From NCBI GenBank assembly GCA_016290195.1, contig JAEETF010000038.1:1-36271 (forward strand): 36,271 nt of DNA. Reading direction: 5' to 3'. Shown here one piece after another: positions 28,102-36,271 of the stretch (position 1 is the first letter of the stretch; every line of letters starts with the position of its first letter). This stretch comes from Bacilli bacterium. GTDB taxonomy: Bacteria > Bacillota_I > Bacilli_A > RF39 > UBA660. Below the pieces are notes generated by a model. The model saw only the letters and a list, made by a program, of their open reading frames with translations. It made no database searches and was not told the DNA's origin. The position numbers and the translations under genes were made by a program.

Positions 28102-29093
28102 AAGTACTTGTAACTGGTGGAGCTGGTTTTATTGGAAGTCATACTTGTGTAGAACTTCTTAATAATAATTATGATATCGTAGTAGTTGATAATTATTCTA
28201 ATTCTAAACCAGAAGTAATTGATAAAATAAAGAAAATTACTGGTAAAGATTTTAAAAATTATGAAATTGATATTTGTGATAAAGAAAAATTAGATAAAAT
28301 ATTTGCTGAAAATAAAATAGATGCAGTCATTCATTTTGCTGGTTATAAAGCAGTAGGTGAAAGTGTAAAAAAACCACTTATGTATTATCGTAATAATATT
28401 GATTCCACATTAACTCTTTTAGAAGTAATGAATAAATATAATTGTAAAAATTTAGTATTTTCATCAAGTGCAACTGTATATGGTAGTCCTAATAGTTTAC
28501 CTATTAAAGAGGATTTTCCATTATCAACAACTAATCCATATGGAACTACTAAGTTAATGATTGAAGGTATTTTAAAAGATTTATATATTTCAGATAAAGA
28601 TTTTAATATTACACTTCTTCGTTATTTTAATCCAATTGGTGCTCATGAATCAGGTTTAATAGGGGAAAATCCTAATGATATTCCAAATAATTTAATGCCA
28701 TATATTGTTAAAGTTGCTACTGGTGAATATGATCATTTAAATATTTTTGGTAATGATTATGATACTATTGATGGAACTGGTGTTAGAGATTATATTCATG
28801 TTGTTGATTTAGCTATTGGGCATATTAAAGCTTTAGAACATTTAAATGGACTTAGAATTTATAATTTAGGTACTGGTAAAGGTACTAGTGTATTAGAACT
28901 TGTAAATACTTTTTCAAAAGTAAATAATGTGCCTGTAAAATATGAAATAACAGATCGCAGAGCTGGAGATATAGCTGCTTGTTATGCTGATGTAAAGAAG
29001 GCATTTAATGAAATTGGTTTTAAAGCTACTAAAACAATTGAAGATATGTGTCGCGATGCATATAATTTTGTAATACAAAATAAAAAGTATTGA
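28098..29093 (+). CDS. galE: UDP-glucose 4-epimerase (TGA stop)
   Basis: MKVLVTGGAGFIGSHTCVELL; SSSATVYGSP; NPYGTTKLMIE; RYFNPIGAHESG. Confidence 0.97.
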   Translation: MKVLVTGGAGFIGSHTCVELLNNNYDIVVVDNYSNSKPEVIDKIKKITGKDFKNYEIDICDKEKLDKIFAENKIDAVIHFAGYKAVGESVKKPLMYYRNNIDSTLTLLEVMNKYNCKNLVFSSSATVYGSPNSLPIKEDFPLSTTNPYGTTKLMIEGILKDLYISDKDFNITLLRYFNPIGAHESGLIGENPNDIPNNLMPYIVKVATGEYDHLNIFGNDYDTIDGTGVRDYIHVVDLAIGHIKALEHLNGLRIYNLGTGKGTSVLELVNTFSKVNNVPVKYEITDRRAGDIAACYADVKKAFNEIGFKATKTIEDMCRDAYNFVIQNKKY

Positions 29094-29141
29094 AAATTTA
29101 AATACAATAATGTATAATGATTACGAAAGAAGGTAGGGAAA

Positions 29142-30260
29142 ATGGAAAAAGCAAAAACAGCAATAATTGTTGTATTGATGTGTATCATTACTGGAATTAC
29201 TTCAATATATATCTATAAGAAGTATGATAAAGCTAATGAAGACATTAAGAAAGATAGTGAAAAGAGAACAGAAAATAATACACAAAAGGGAAATAATACT
29301 GTAACACCAAGCAATAACAATAGTGGAAGTACTGAAACTGAAAAAGTAGTTGTCACACCAACAGAAAGTGTAGTTACACTAAATGTTGAAGTTAAAAACA
29401 ACAGATTTTATGTAAATGGTAATATGGTTGATTTTTATACTCCATCAGAAGTTCGTGCTAATAATAATGTACATTCTGAAGATGAATTCTATTGTAATGG
29501 AACTGAAAAAACTGGTTATAGATATGAACAAGTAGGTGATGTTTTATTTGTTCAAGTAGAACCATGTAATACAATTTATATTACTGAAAATTATTTTGTA
29601 GATGCAACTGGAAAAATATTAAAGAAAGTAAATGGATATCTTCCAGATATTACTCTTAGTACAACTGATCCATTTATTGAAATTGCTAAAATTACTGATA
29701 ATTCAATTTATTTAATAGTTAGAGATACAGGAATTATTTTAGGTTCAGAACAACCGGTTTGTGACAGAATTGCTGCTGGTAAACAAGAAGATATAGCTAG
29801 ATATGTTGATAAAATAACATATGAAAATGGAGAATTTACTGTAGAATATGCTGTTGATAAGACAACATTTGCACAATATCGTGTTATACGTAAAATAAAT
29901 TGTCCAGATGTAGTTGCTGATTATGGTAATTCAAAAGCTGTAGAGGGAACAACTGATGAAGTTGCTGCTATTAAAGATAATAAATTATTAATTTTGAATG
30001 ATAAAAATGAAGTACTTTCAGAACTTGCGACTTTAGATTCCAACAATTATGAAATATATAGTGCTAAATTTATTAATACTGATGATAAATTATGTAAGGT
30101 TTCAAATGCAGGTACATATATCTTCTTAAGTAAAAGAGTAACAAATGGTAATGGTGAAAAAGTATATGCTATCTATTATAATGGAAAATATGGTACTCAT
30201 TCAGAATTAACTGAACAAGATGCAACAGGTGCTTTTGGTAATTTAGTATCATGTAAATAA
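29142..30260 (+). CDS. Hypothetical membrane-anchored extracellular protein
   Basis: N-terminal TM then low-complexity Asn/Thr/Ser linker (NNTQKGNNTVTPSNNNSGSTETEK); clear RBS AAGAAGGTAGGG. Confidence 0.75.
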   Translation: MEKAKTAIIVVLMCIITGITSIYIYKKYDKANEDIKKDSEKRTENNTQKGNNTVTPSNNNSGSTETEKVVVTPTESVVTLNVEVKNNRFYVNGNMVDFYTPSEVRANNNVHSEDEFYCNGTEKTGYRYEQVGDVLFVQVEPCNTIYITENYFVDATGKILKKVNGYLPDITLSTTDPFIEIAKITDNSIYLIVRDTGIILGSEQPVCDRIAAGKQEDIARYVDKITYENGEFTVEYAVDKTTFAQYRVIRKINCPDVVADYGNSKAVEGTTDEVAAIKDNKLLILNDKNEVLSELATLDSNNYEIYSAKFINTDDKLCKVSNAGTYIFLSKRVTNGNGEKVYAIYYNGKYGTHSELTEQDATGAFGNLVSCK

Positions 30261-30285
30261 AAGAACTTTTTAGTTCTTTTTTTGT
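30261..30285 (+). terminator. Intrinsic terminator upstream of the large ncRNA
   Basis: AAGAACT-TTTT-AGTTCTT + T-run. Confidence 0.7.
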
Positions 30286-30313
30286 TTAAAAACATATAAT
30301 AAAATGTAACACT

Positions 30314-30342
30314 TTGACAAATTTAAAAAAATATGATATGAT
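30314..30342 (+). promoter_or_regulatory. Sigma-A promoter of the large ncRNA
   Basis: TTGACA (30314-30319), 17 nt, TATGAT (30337-30342); flanked by GTAACA (30306-30311)/TGTTAC (30342-30347) inverted repeat. Confidence 0.75.
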
Positions 30343-30348
30343 GTTACG

Positions 30349-30940
30349 CGGAAATGGCGCATTATTCTAGTCGACCATTTTACTATGAAGACAGGGCTAA
30401 AAAACTGTTAAAGAGCATATCTGTGAAGCCTCTGGTGCTTGCTTCTTACGCCCAGTTTGGGGTGAGTGCTGGTTGATAGGAATGTCTGGGCGAGCGTAAT
30501 GGCATACGTATCCGACCCACCATTTGGGAGACCTATTATTGTGGTGAGCCTATACACGAATAGTTGACGGACTTATTACGAAATGGGATTAAACCTACTT
30601 TGTGGCGAAAGCTATGGGTAGTGTAGCTTGTCTTGAGTGATATGCGGGGATAAGTAGTTCTATATATGTTGTTTGGCCGAATAATATATATACTGTACTT
30701 TGAAACGTATGTTGCAAAAAAGAACTAATAGTAAAAAAGTCGGTGGGGAAATCCCCTAGAGTGTATTATTACATAGGATTGCAGTGTGTACTAAGTGGCA
30801 ATCAAGTCATACAATTGGCAACAATGTATTGTTTCTTTTAAAGGGGAACCACATATTTGGTAACGAATATGTAAGAAACAGGGAAATCCTATCTTGACCT
30901 AAGACGCAAAGTTAACTATGGCAATAGGCCATTTTTTTTA
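30349..30940 (+). ncRNA. ole: OLE (Ornate, Large, Extremophilic) RNA
   Basis: ~590-nt ORF-free region of conspicuously higher GC than its surroundings, bounded by promoter and intrinsic terminator (ATGGC-AATAG-GCCAT + T-run), immediately upstream of OapA-like membrane protein; size and context match OLE RNA. Confidence 0.85.
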
Positions 30941-30954
30941 ATTAAGGAGTTATA

Positions 30955-31545
30955 ATGAGAAAGAATAAAGAGATACTTAATTTATTGAATTTAACAAATA
31001 AAAAAGAAAAGAAAATAAAAAGACTGATTGATTGGAAATGGATTATTAAAATTCTAATAGTTGCTTTTTCTATATCACTTGCATTTTCATTTATAGCTGA
31101 ATTAACAATACCAAATGTTAATATAGCAATTGGTATAATACTTGTTATAACCTTTATCATTATAGGTGTTATATTTGATATGATTGGTGTTGCAGTTACA
31201 GCAGCAGATGAAAAAATATTTAATTCTATGAGTGCTAGAAAAGTAAAAGGCGCACGTCTTGCTGTTATTTTTAAAAAAAGTGCTGATAAAGTTTCATCAT
31301 TTTGTAATGATGTAATAGGGGATGTATGTGGAATTATTTCTGGTTCTGCAGGTGTTATTATTGCTACTTCAATTGCTAACAGATTTAATTTTAATTCACT
31401 TTGGACATCACTTATTATTACAGCAATTATAGCTGCATTAACAATAGGGGGTAAAGCAATTGGTAAAAGTTATGCTATAAATAAAAGCAATGTTATTTTA
31501 TATAGATTTGCAAAATTTATATCACATTTTAAGAAAGAAAAATAA
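30955..31545 (+). CDS. oapA: OLE-associated protein OapA-like membrane protein
   Basis: ~4 TM; signature-like IGVAVTAADEKIFNSMSARKVKGARLAVIFKKSADKVSSFCNDVIGDVCGIISGSAGVIIATSI; directly downstream of the large ncRNA. Confidence 0.85.
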   Translation: MRKNKEILNLLNLTNKKEKKIKRLIDWKWIIKILIVAFSISLAFSFIAELTIPNVNIAIGIILVITFIIIGVIFDMIGVAVTAADEKIFNSMSARKVKGARLAVIFKKSADKVSSFCNDVIGDVCGIISGSAGVIIATSIANRFNFNSLWTSLIITAIIAALTIGGKAIGKSYAINKSNVILYRFAKFISHFKKEK

Positions 31546-31560
31546 TCTTTCTTTTTTTTC
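31531..31560 (+). terminator. Intrinsic terminator after oapA
   Basis: AAGAAAGA-AAAATAA-TCTTTCTT + T-run. Confidence 0.7.
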
Positions 31561-31708
31561 ACATTTTTTTCATATTTCTATTATTTAAATTACATAATAC
31601 TCTAGTAATATTGTAGGTGTAAAGGAGATGATACATGATTAATATAAATTAAATGAATTAAATAATTAAAACAATAAATGTTAATATAAATTAAGAAAGA
31701 TGGTGATA

Positions 31709-31735
31709 AAAAAAACTTTCTAATCAGAAAGTTTT
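31709..31735 (-). terminator. Intrinsic terminator of rnhC (minus strand)
   Basis: Minus strand AAAACTTTCTGATTAGAAAGTTTTTTT. Confidence 0.7.
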
Positions 31736-32652
31736 TCGGCATTTTTAAAATTCATTTTAGCTATTTCTTTTAACTTAGAAATACCATATTTTTCTTTTAT
31801 AGTTTTAGCAACTTCATCAACTGCAGTTCCCGCACCTTTTGGTAAGAACATATCAAGACTTTGTCCTAATTTGTCAAATTCTTTTATAAATATAAACCTA
31901 CTAATCATAGATGCACACGCAACACTTAAGCATTTATCTTCAGCTTTTGTTGTAAAAGTAATACCACGACATACTTCTTTCGAATCCCTAAGATAACTAT
32001 AATAAACAAACTCCTTGGCAAATTGGTCAACAACAATATAGTCTGTATTATGATATTGTTTAGCAAGTTCAATTAAAACTTTGTTATGAAGAATAGCTTT
32101 AATTTTATTCATATTTAAATCCTTTGAATAAAAATTATTATACTCTTTATTAGTTAAGATGAAACTTTTATATGGAATTCTTTTAATAATTTTTGGTACT
32201 ATTTCCATAATTTTCTCATCAGTTATTTTTTTAGAATCTCTTACTCCTAATTCTTCTAGAAAAGGAATATCTTCCTTCGTAACATAACTGCTAGTAACAA
32301 CAATAGGGCCAAAGAAATCCCCAGTTCCAACTTCATCAGAACCAATAGTAGTAGCATTATATAATTTTTTATCAATAGGATTTTCTTTTTTTTCTTTTGT
32401 TTCTTTTTTCTCTTTTTCTTTAATTTCTTTACCTGGATTTAAATGCCTTTCGAGTTCTTTCCACATATTCGCATCTATATCAGCACTTACTCCTTGAAAA
32501 ACCATAGATCCTGATTCATATAAAGTTACTACAGTATCTTCTTCATCAGCTTGAAAAATCGCATATTGTGGTGTTTTTTCACGTTTTTTATCTTGAAAAT
32601 ATTCAATAGCTTTTTGTTTAGTATTTTCACTTACTTTAAATGATATAGTCAT
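31720..32652 (-). CDS. rnhC: Ribonuclease HIII
   Basis: IGSDEVGTGDFFGPIVVTSSYV; GVRDSKKITDEKI; DQFAKEFVYYSYL; SVACASMISRFIF; N-terminal TBP-like domain. Confidence 0.96.
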   Translation of the reverse strand: MTISFKVSENTKQKAIEYFQDKKREKTPQYAIFQADEEDTVVTLYESGSMVFQGVSADIDANMWKELERHLNPGKEIKEKEKKETKEKKENPIDKKLYNATTIGSDEVGTGDFFGPIVVTSSYVTKEDIPFLEELGVRDSKKITDEKIMEIVPKIIKRIPYKSFILTNKEYNNFYSKDLNMNKIKAILHNKVLIELAKQYHNTDYIVVDQFAKEFVYYSYLRDSKEVCRGITFTTKAEDKCLSVACASMISRFIFIKEFDKLGQSLDMFLPKGAGTAVDEVAKTIKEKYGISKLKEIAKMNFKNAEKLSD

Positions 32653-32737
32653 AAAAATGCCTCCTACATTTATTTTACCATAAAAAATTAAAAATCTTTC
32701 TTTTTATTTCATTTTGTAATATAATTTTAATAGAAGG

Positions 32738-33457
32738 GTGTATGATTTGATGAATTTTATTGATATTTTAATAATTGTTTTCTTAGCATTTGGTGCCTTT
32801 TTAGGATTTATAAGAGGATTTTTTAGAGAATTAGTATCAGCTTGTGGTTTTATAATTGCGGTAATACTTGCATTTTTATTTAAAAATCCAGTATCAGCAT
32901 TTTTATATTCTCATTTACCATTTTTTAAATTTGGTTCCTTACTTAAAGGTGCACCAGTATTAAATATTTTACTTTATGAAATAATTGCATTTTTAATTAT
33001 GTTAGCAATCTTTATGATTATTGTAGAAATAATAAAATTTGTAACTAAATTAGTAGAATTTGTATTAAAATTAACTATTATTTTAGGTATACCATCTAAA
33101 ATACTTGGAGCAGTAGTAGGTTTAGTAGAATTTTATATTATAACATTTATTATACTTTATGTTATGTCAATGCCAGTTAATTCATTTGATGCATTAAATT
33201 CATCTAAACTTAAAAATCCAATATTAACAAAAACACCAATATTATCACATTTTGTAGATAAAAGTGTAGAAATATTTGATGAATTTGAAGAATTAAAAGA
33301 TAAGTATAGTGATACTACAAATGAGCAATTTAATAATGATACTGTTGATTTAATGCTTAAATATAACATAGTATCTAAAAAAACTATTGAAAAATTAGTT
33401 GAAGACAAAAAAATAGAAGTAGATAAAGAAATACTTGATAAATACGAGGAGGAATAA
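32738..33457 (+). CDS. cvpA: CvpA family membrane protein (start may be 32750)
   Basis: IDILIIVFLAFGAFLGFIRGFFRELVSACGFIIAVILAF; divergent from rnhC as in a compacted rnhC-zapA-cvpA locus. Confidence 0.85.
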   Translation: MYDLMNFIDILIIVFLAFGAFLGFIRGFFRELVSACGFIIAVILAFLFKNPVSAFLYSHLPFFKFGSLLKGAPVLNILLYEIIAFLIMLAIFMIIVEIIKFVTKLVEFVLKLTIILGIPSKILGAVVGLVEFYIITFIILYVMSMPVNSFDALNSSKLKNPILTKTPILSHFVDKSVEIFDEFEELKDKYSDTTNEQFNNDTVDLMLKYNIVSKKTIEKLVEDKKIEVDKEILDKYEEE

Positions 33458-33459
33458 AT

Positions 33460-33762
33460 ATGGCTGTTATACATGGAAATGATAATAATTTTGAAGAATT
33501 AATAAAAGAAGGAATAGTAATAGTTGATATGTTTGCTACTTGGTGTGGACCTTGTAAAATGCTTGGACCTGTTGTTGAAGAACTATCAAATGAATATACA
33601 AATATTAAATTTGTTAAAATAGATGTTGATGAATGTGCTGATGTAGCTAAAAGATATGGTATTATGAGTATTCCAACATTAATTAAATTTGAAAATGGTC
33701 AAGAAATTGATAAAAAAATTGGTTTTATAAATAAAGAACAATTTAAAGAATGGTTAAAATAG
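33460..33762 (+). CDS. trxA: Thioredoxin
   Basis: VDMFATWCGPCKMLGPVVEELSNEYTNIKFVKIDVDE. Confidence 0.97.
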   Translation: MAVIHGNDNNFEELIKEGIVIVDMFATWCGPCKMLGPVVEELSNEYTNIKFVKIDVDECADVAKRYGIMSIPTLIKFENGQEIDKKIGFINKEQFKEWLK

Positions 33763-33784
33763 AAATTACTTTCTATTTTTTTCT
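33758..33784 (+). terminator. Intrinsic terminator after trxA
   Basis: AAATAGAAA-TTAC-TTTCTATTT + T-run. Confidence 0.7.
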
Positions 33785-33813
33785 TTTAATGATAGAATAT
33801 ATGTGGTGATTTT

Positions 33814-34641
33814 ATGAAAAAACTTATTTATCCAACAAGTTTAAATTTAATTGAAAAATCTATTGATTTAATAGATGGTTTTATTGTGGGTATAAATAGT
33901 TTAAGTGTAAATATACCATTAGTAATAGAAAAAGAAGAAATTACTAAATTTAATTATGATAAAGAAATATTTATTAGTTTGAATAAAAATATTTTTAATA
34001 GTGATATTGAAGATTTAAAAGATACATTATTATATTTAAAAGATAAAAAAATATCTGGTATTTTATTTTATGATTTAAGTGTATTAAAATTAGTAAATGA
34101 ACTTAATATTAATATTCCACTTGTATGGTCACAAGAACATTTAACAACTAATTATTTAACATGTAATTATTATTATGAAAAAGGTTGTACATATGTTAAT
34201 CTATCTAGTGAAATTACTTTAAAAGAAATAATTGATATTACTTCTAAAACAAAACTTTTGACAATTGTTCCTATTTTTGGTTATTTACCTATGTTTAATT
34301 CTAAAAGACATATAGTTAATAATTATTTAGATACTTTTAATTTAGATAAAAATTCAAATGTTCATTATATGTATAAAGAAAATAATTATTATCCTATATT
34401 AGATGATAAAAATGGTACTACAGCTTATAGTAGTAAAATCTTAAATGGTTTAGATGAAATAAATATATTATCTAAAAATAAAGTGGCTTATGTAACATAT
34501 AATAGTTTTAATATTGATGATAATAAATTTTTAAAAGTACTTGAAGGAGAAAATCCTGATAACTTATTTAATAATACAGATAAAGGTTTCTTATATAAAG
34601 AAACTATATATAGGGTGAAGAAAAATGATAAAGAAAATTAA
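33814..34641 (+). CDS. trhP1: Peptidase U32-like protein, TrhP1/YrrN-like
   Basis: Divergent U32-like barrel segments (IPLVWSQEHLTTNYLTCNYYYEKGCTYVNLSSEITLKEI); immediately upstream of U32/TrhP2, as in yrrN-yrrO. Confidence 0.7.
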   Translation: MKKLIYPTSLNLIEKSIDLIDGFIVGINSLSVNIPLVIEKEEITKFNYDKEIFISLNKNIFNSDIEDLKDTLLYLKDKKISGILFYDLSVLKLVNELNINIPLVWSQEHLTTNYLTCNYYYEKGCTYVNLSSEITLKEIIDITSKTKLLTIVPIFGYLPMFNSKRHIVNNYLDTFNLDKNSNVHYMYKENNYYPILDDKNGTTAYSSKILNGLDEINILSKNKVAYVTYNSFNIDDNKFLKVLEGENPDNLFNNTDKGFLYKETIYRVKKNDKEN

Positions 34642-35830
34642 AAAGCCAGAACTTTTAGCTCCAGCAGGTGATCTTGAAAGACTTAAATATGCATTTATTT
34701 ATGGAGCTGATGCTGTATATGTTGGTGGTCCAGAATATGGACTTAGGGCTAATGCTATTAATTTTACATATGATGAACTTAAAGAAGCTACTAATTTTGC
34801 TCATAATTTAAATAAAAAAATATATGTTACTATTAATATTGCTATGCATAATAGTGAAGTTGATGGTTTATATGATTATTTAAAGAAATTGGAAGAAATA
34901 GGTGTAGATGCTATAATAGCTAGTGATCCAGCTATTATAAAAATGGCACTTGATAAAACTAATATTCCAGTTCATATTTCAACACAACAATCAACACTTA
35001 ATTATGAATCAGTTGCATACTGGAAAAATGAAGGAGCAACTCGTGTAGTACTTGGAAGAGAAACATCTAAAGATGATATTAAAATGATTAAAGAAAAAGT
35101 AGATATAGAACTTGAATGTTTTATTCATGGAGCTATGTGTGCATCATTAAGTGGTAGATGCGTTATGTCTAATTTTTTAACTGCTAGAGATGCAAATAGA
35201 GGTGGATGTAGTCAAATATGTCGTTGGGATTTTGATTTATTAGATAGTCAAATGAATGAATTAAAAGGAGATAAACCATTTACATTTTGTGCAAAAGATT
35301 TATCAATGCTTAAATATATTGGTGATATGATAGAACTTGGTATAGATTCTTTTAAAATAGAAGGAAGAATGCGTTCTATTTATTATGTTGCTACAGTTAT
35401 AAACATTTATCGTAAGGCAATAGATGATTATTTTGATGGAAAATTTGAATATAATAAGGAGTATGAACATATACTTAGAAGGGTTGCTAATCGTGATGCT
35501 ATACCACAATTCTTTAATGGAGAATATGGTAAAGAAGTGCAATATTATAATGGTCGTGAAGAAATATCTAATCAAGATTTTTTAGGAATAGTTTTATCAT
35601 ATAATCCTGAAACTAAACTTGCATTAATTGAACAACGTAATTATTTTAAAATAGGTGACGAAGTAGAATTTTTTGGACCAAATTTAGATACAACTAGTTA
35701 CAAAATAGAAAAAATATATGATGAAAATATGGAAGAAATAGATATAGTAAGACATCCTAAACAATTAGTATATTTAAAATTAGATTTTGAAGTACAAAAG
35801 TATGACATGATTAGAATTAAAATTATGTGA
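34625..35830 (+). CDS. trhP2: Peptidase U32 family tRNA 5-hydroxyuridine synthesis protein, TrhP2/YrrO-like (TGA stop)
   Basis: PELLAPAGDLERLKYAFIYGADAVYVGGPEYGLRA; ECFIHGAMCASLSGRCVMSNFLTARDANRGGCSQICRW; FKIEGRMRS. Confidence 0.92.
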   Translation: MIKKIKKPELLAPAGDLERLKYAFIYGADAVYVGGPEYGLRANAINFTYDELKEATNFAHNLNKKIYVTINIAMHNSEVDGLYDYLKKLEEIGVDAIIASDPAIIKMALDKTNIPVHISTQQSTLNYESVAYWKNEGATRVVLGRETSKDDIKMIKEKVDIELECFIHGAMCASLSGRCVMSNFLTARDANRGGCSQICRWDFDLLDSQMNELKGDKPFTFCAKDLSMLKYIGDMIELGIDSFKIEGRMRSIYYVATVINIYRKAIDDYFDGKFEYNKEYEHILRRVANRDAIPQFFNGEYGKEVQYYNGREEISNQDFLGIVLSYNPETKLALIEQRNYFKIGDEVEFFGPNLDTTSYKIEKIYDENMEEIDIVRHPKQLVYLKLDFEVQKYDMIRIKIM

Positions 35831-35836
35831 TTTATA

Positions 35837-35865
35837 TTGACATTAATTTTGATTAGTGGTATTAT
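35837..35865 (+). promoter_or_regulatory. Sigma-A promoter for greA
   Basis: TTGACA (35837-35842), 17 nt, TATTAT (35860-35865). Confidence 0.65.
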
Positions 35866-35897
35866 TTAGAGGCTTAACAAATATGAGGTGAATTTAA

Positions 35898-36271
35898 ATG
35901 GCTAATAAAAAAGAAGTTTTTTTAACACAATCTGGATTAGATGATTTAAAAAAAGAATTAGATCACTTAAAACTAGAGAAACGACCAGAAATTATAAATG
36001 CACTTAAAGATGCTAGAGCTCAAGGAGATTTAAGTGAGAATGCTGAATATGATGCTGCAAGAAATGAACAAGCAATTGTAGAAGGTAAAATAGCTGAACT
36101 TGAAGCTATGATTGAAAATGCAGTTATTATTAAAGAAGTTAATACTGATAAAGTTGCACTTGGAACTACAGTTAAATTAAAATATTTAGAAGATGGAGAA
36201 GTAGATGAATACGCAATTGTTGGTAGTAAAGAAGCAGATCCATTTGCTAATAAAATATCTAATGAATCTCC
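35898..36271 (+). CDS. greA: Transcription elongation factor GreA (truncated by window end; not in supplied ORF track)
   Basis: MANKKEVFLTQSGLDDLKKELDHLKLEKRPEIINALKDARAQGDLSENAEYDAARNEQAIVEGKIAELEAMI. Confidence 0.96.
   Translation, partial: MANKKEVFLTQSGLDDLKKELDHLKLEKRPEIINALKDARAQGDLSENAEYDAARNEQAIVEGKIAELEAMIENAVIIKEVNTDKVALGTTVKLKYLEDGEVDEYAIVGSKEADPFANKISNES

Noticed and set aside
30880-30935. GACGCAAAGTTAACTATGGCAATAGGCC resembling part of a c-di-GMP-I (GEMM) riboswitch
   Set aside because: Only the short GACGCAAAG string matches; the other conserved GEMM elements are not recognisable, and the segment is the 3' end/terminator of the large ncRNA
30349-30940. tmRNA, RNase P RNA or rRNA fragment
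   Set aside because: No tmRNA tag/ends, no RNase P GAGGAAAGTCC-type core and no rRNA signature; the OapA-like neighbour favours OLE
33157-33474. Minus-strand 105-aa Ser/Leu-rich ORF opposite cvpA
   Set aside because: Mirror-frame artefact of AT-rich coding sequence
35303-35575. Minus-strand 90-aa ORF opposite trhP2
   Set aside because: Antisense to a clear U32 gene, low-complexity hydrophobic translation

Overview
The window is a low-GC, Firmicutes-type (Bacilli-like, probably gut-associated) chromosomal segment. Almost all of it is coding, mostly on the + strand. There is no phage, IS element, CRISPR array or tRNA that I can see. Several B. subtilis-like gene neighbourhoods are packed together: suf(D)-sufS; comN-secDF-rel-(AI-2E)-hisS-aspS; a SpoIIB-like SPOR protein-radC-mreC-mreD-spoIVFA-spoIVFB-rplU-prp-rpmA; infC-rpmI-rplT; rnhC/cvpA-trxA; and trhP1-trhP2-greA. 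There are also surface/glycan genes: a glucosaminidase with DUF5011-like repeats, a kinase-less PASTA protein, GT2, GT4, Alg14/Alg13-like proteins and GalE. The most striking element is a large (~590 nt) non-coding, non-AT-rich structured region at about 30349-30940. It has its own sigma-A promoter and intrinsic terminator and lies immediately upstream of a multi-TM protein that looks like OapA, so I call it an OLE (Ornate, Large, Extremophilic) RNA-oapA locus. Other points of interest: a SpoIVFB-family protease gene interrupted by a single in-frame TGA inside its LPFGG motif; a Rel (ppGpp) enzyme whose HD hydrolase motif is altered (HExxKD instead of HDxxED) while the synthetase looks intact; ribosomal protein L20 with a long Lys/Ala/Thr-rich histone-H1-like tail; an L20-type infC leader with a visible terminator/anti-terminator pair and an ATC start codon; an L21 leader; and a compact archaeal/eukaryotic-type AspRS next to hisS. 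All assignments come from reading the sequence and from memory of the families; no database searches were run.
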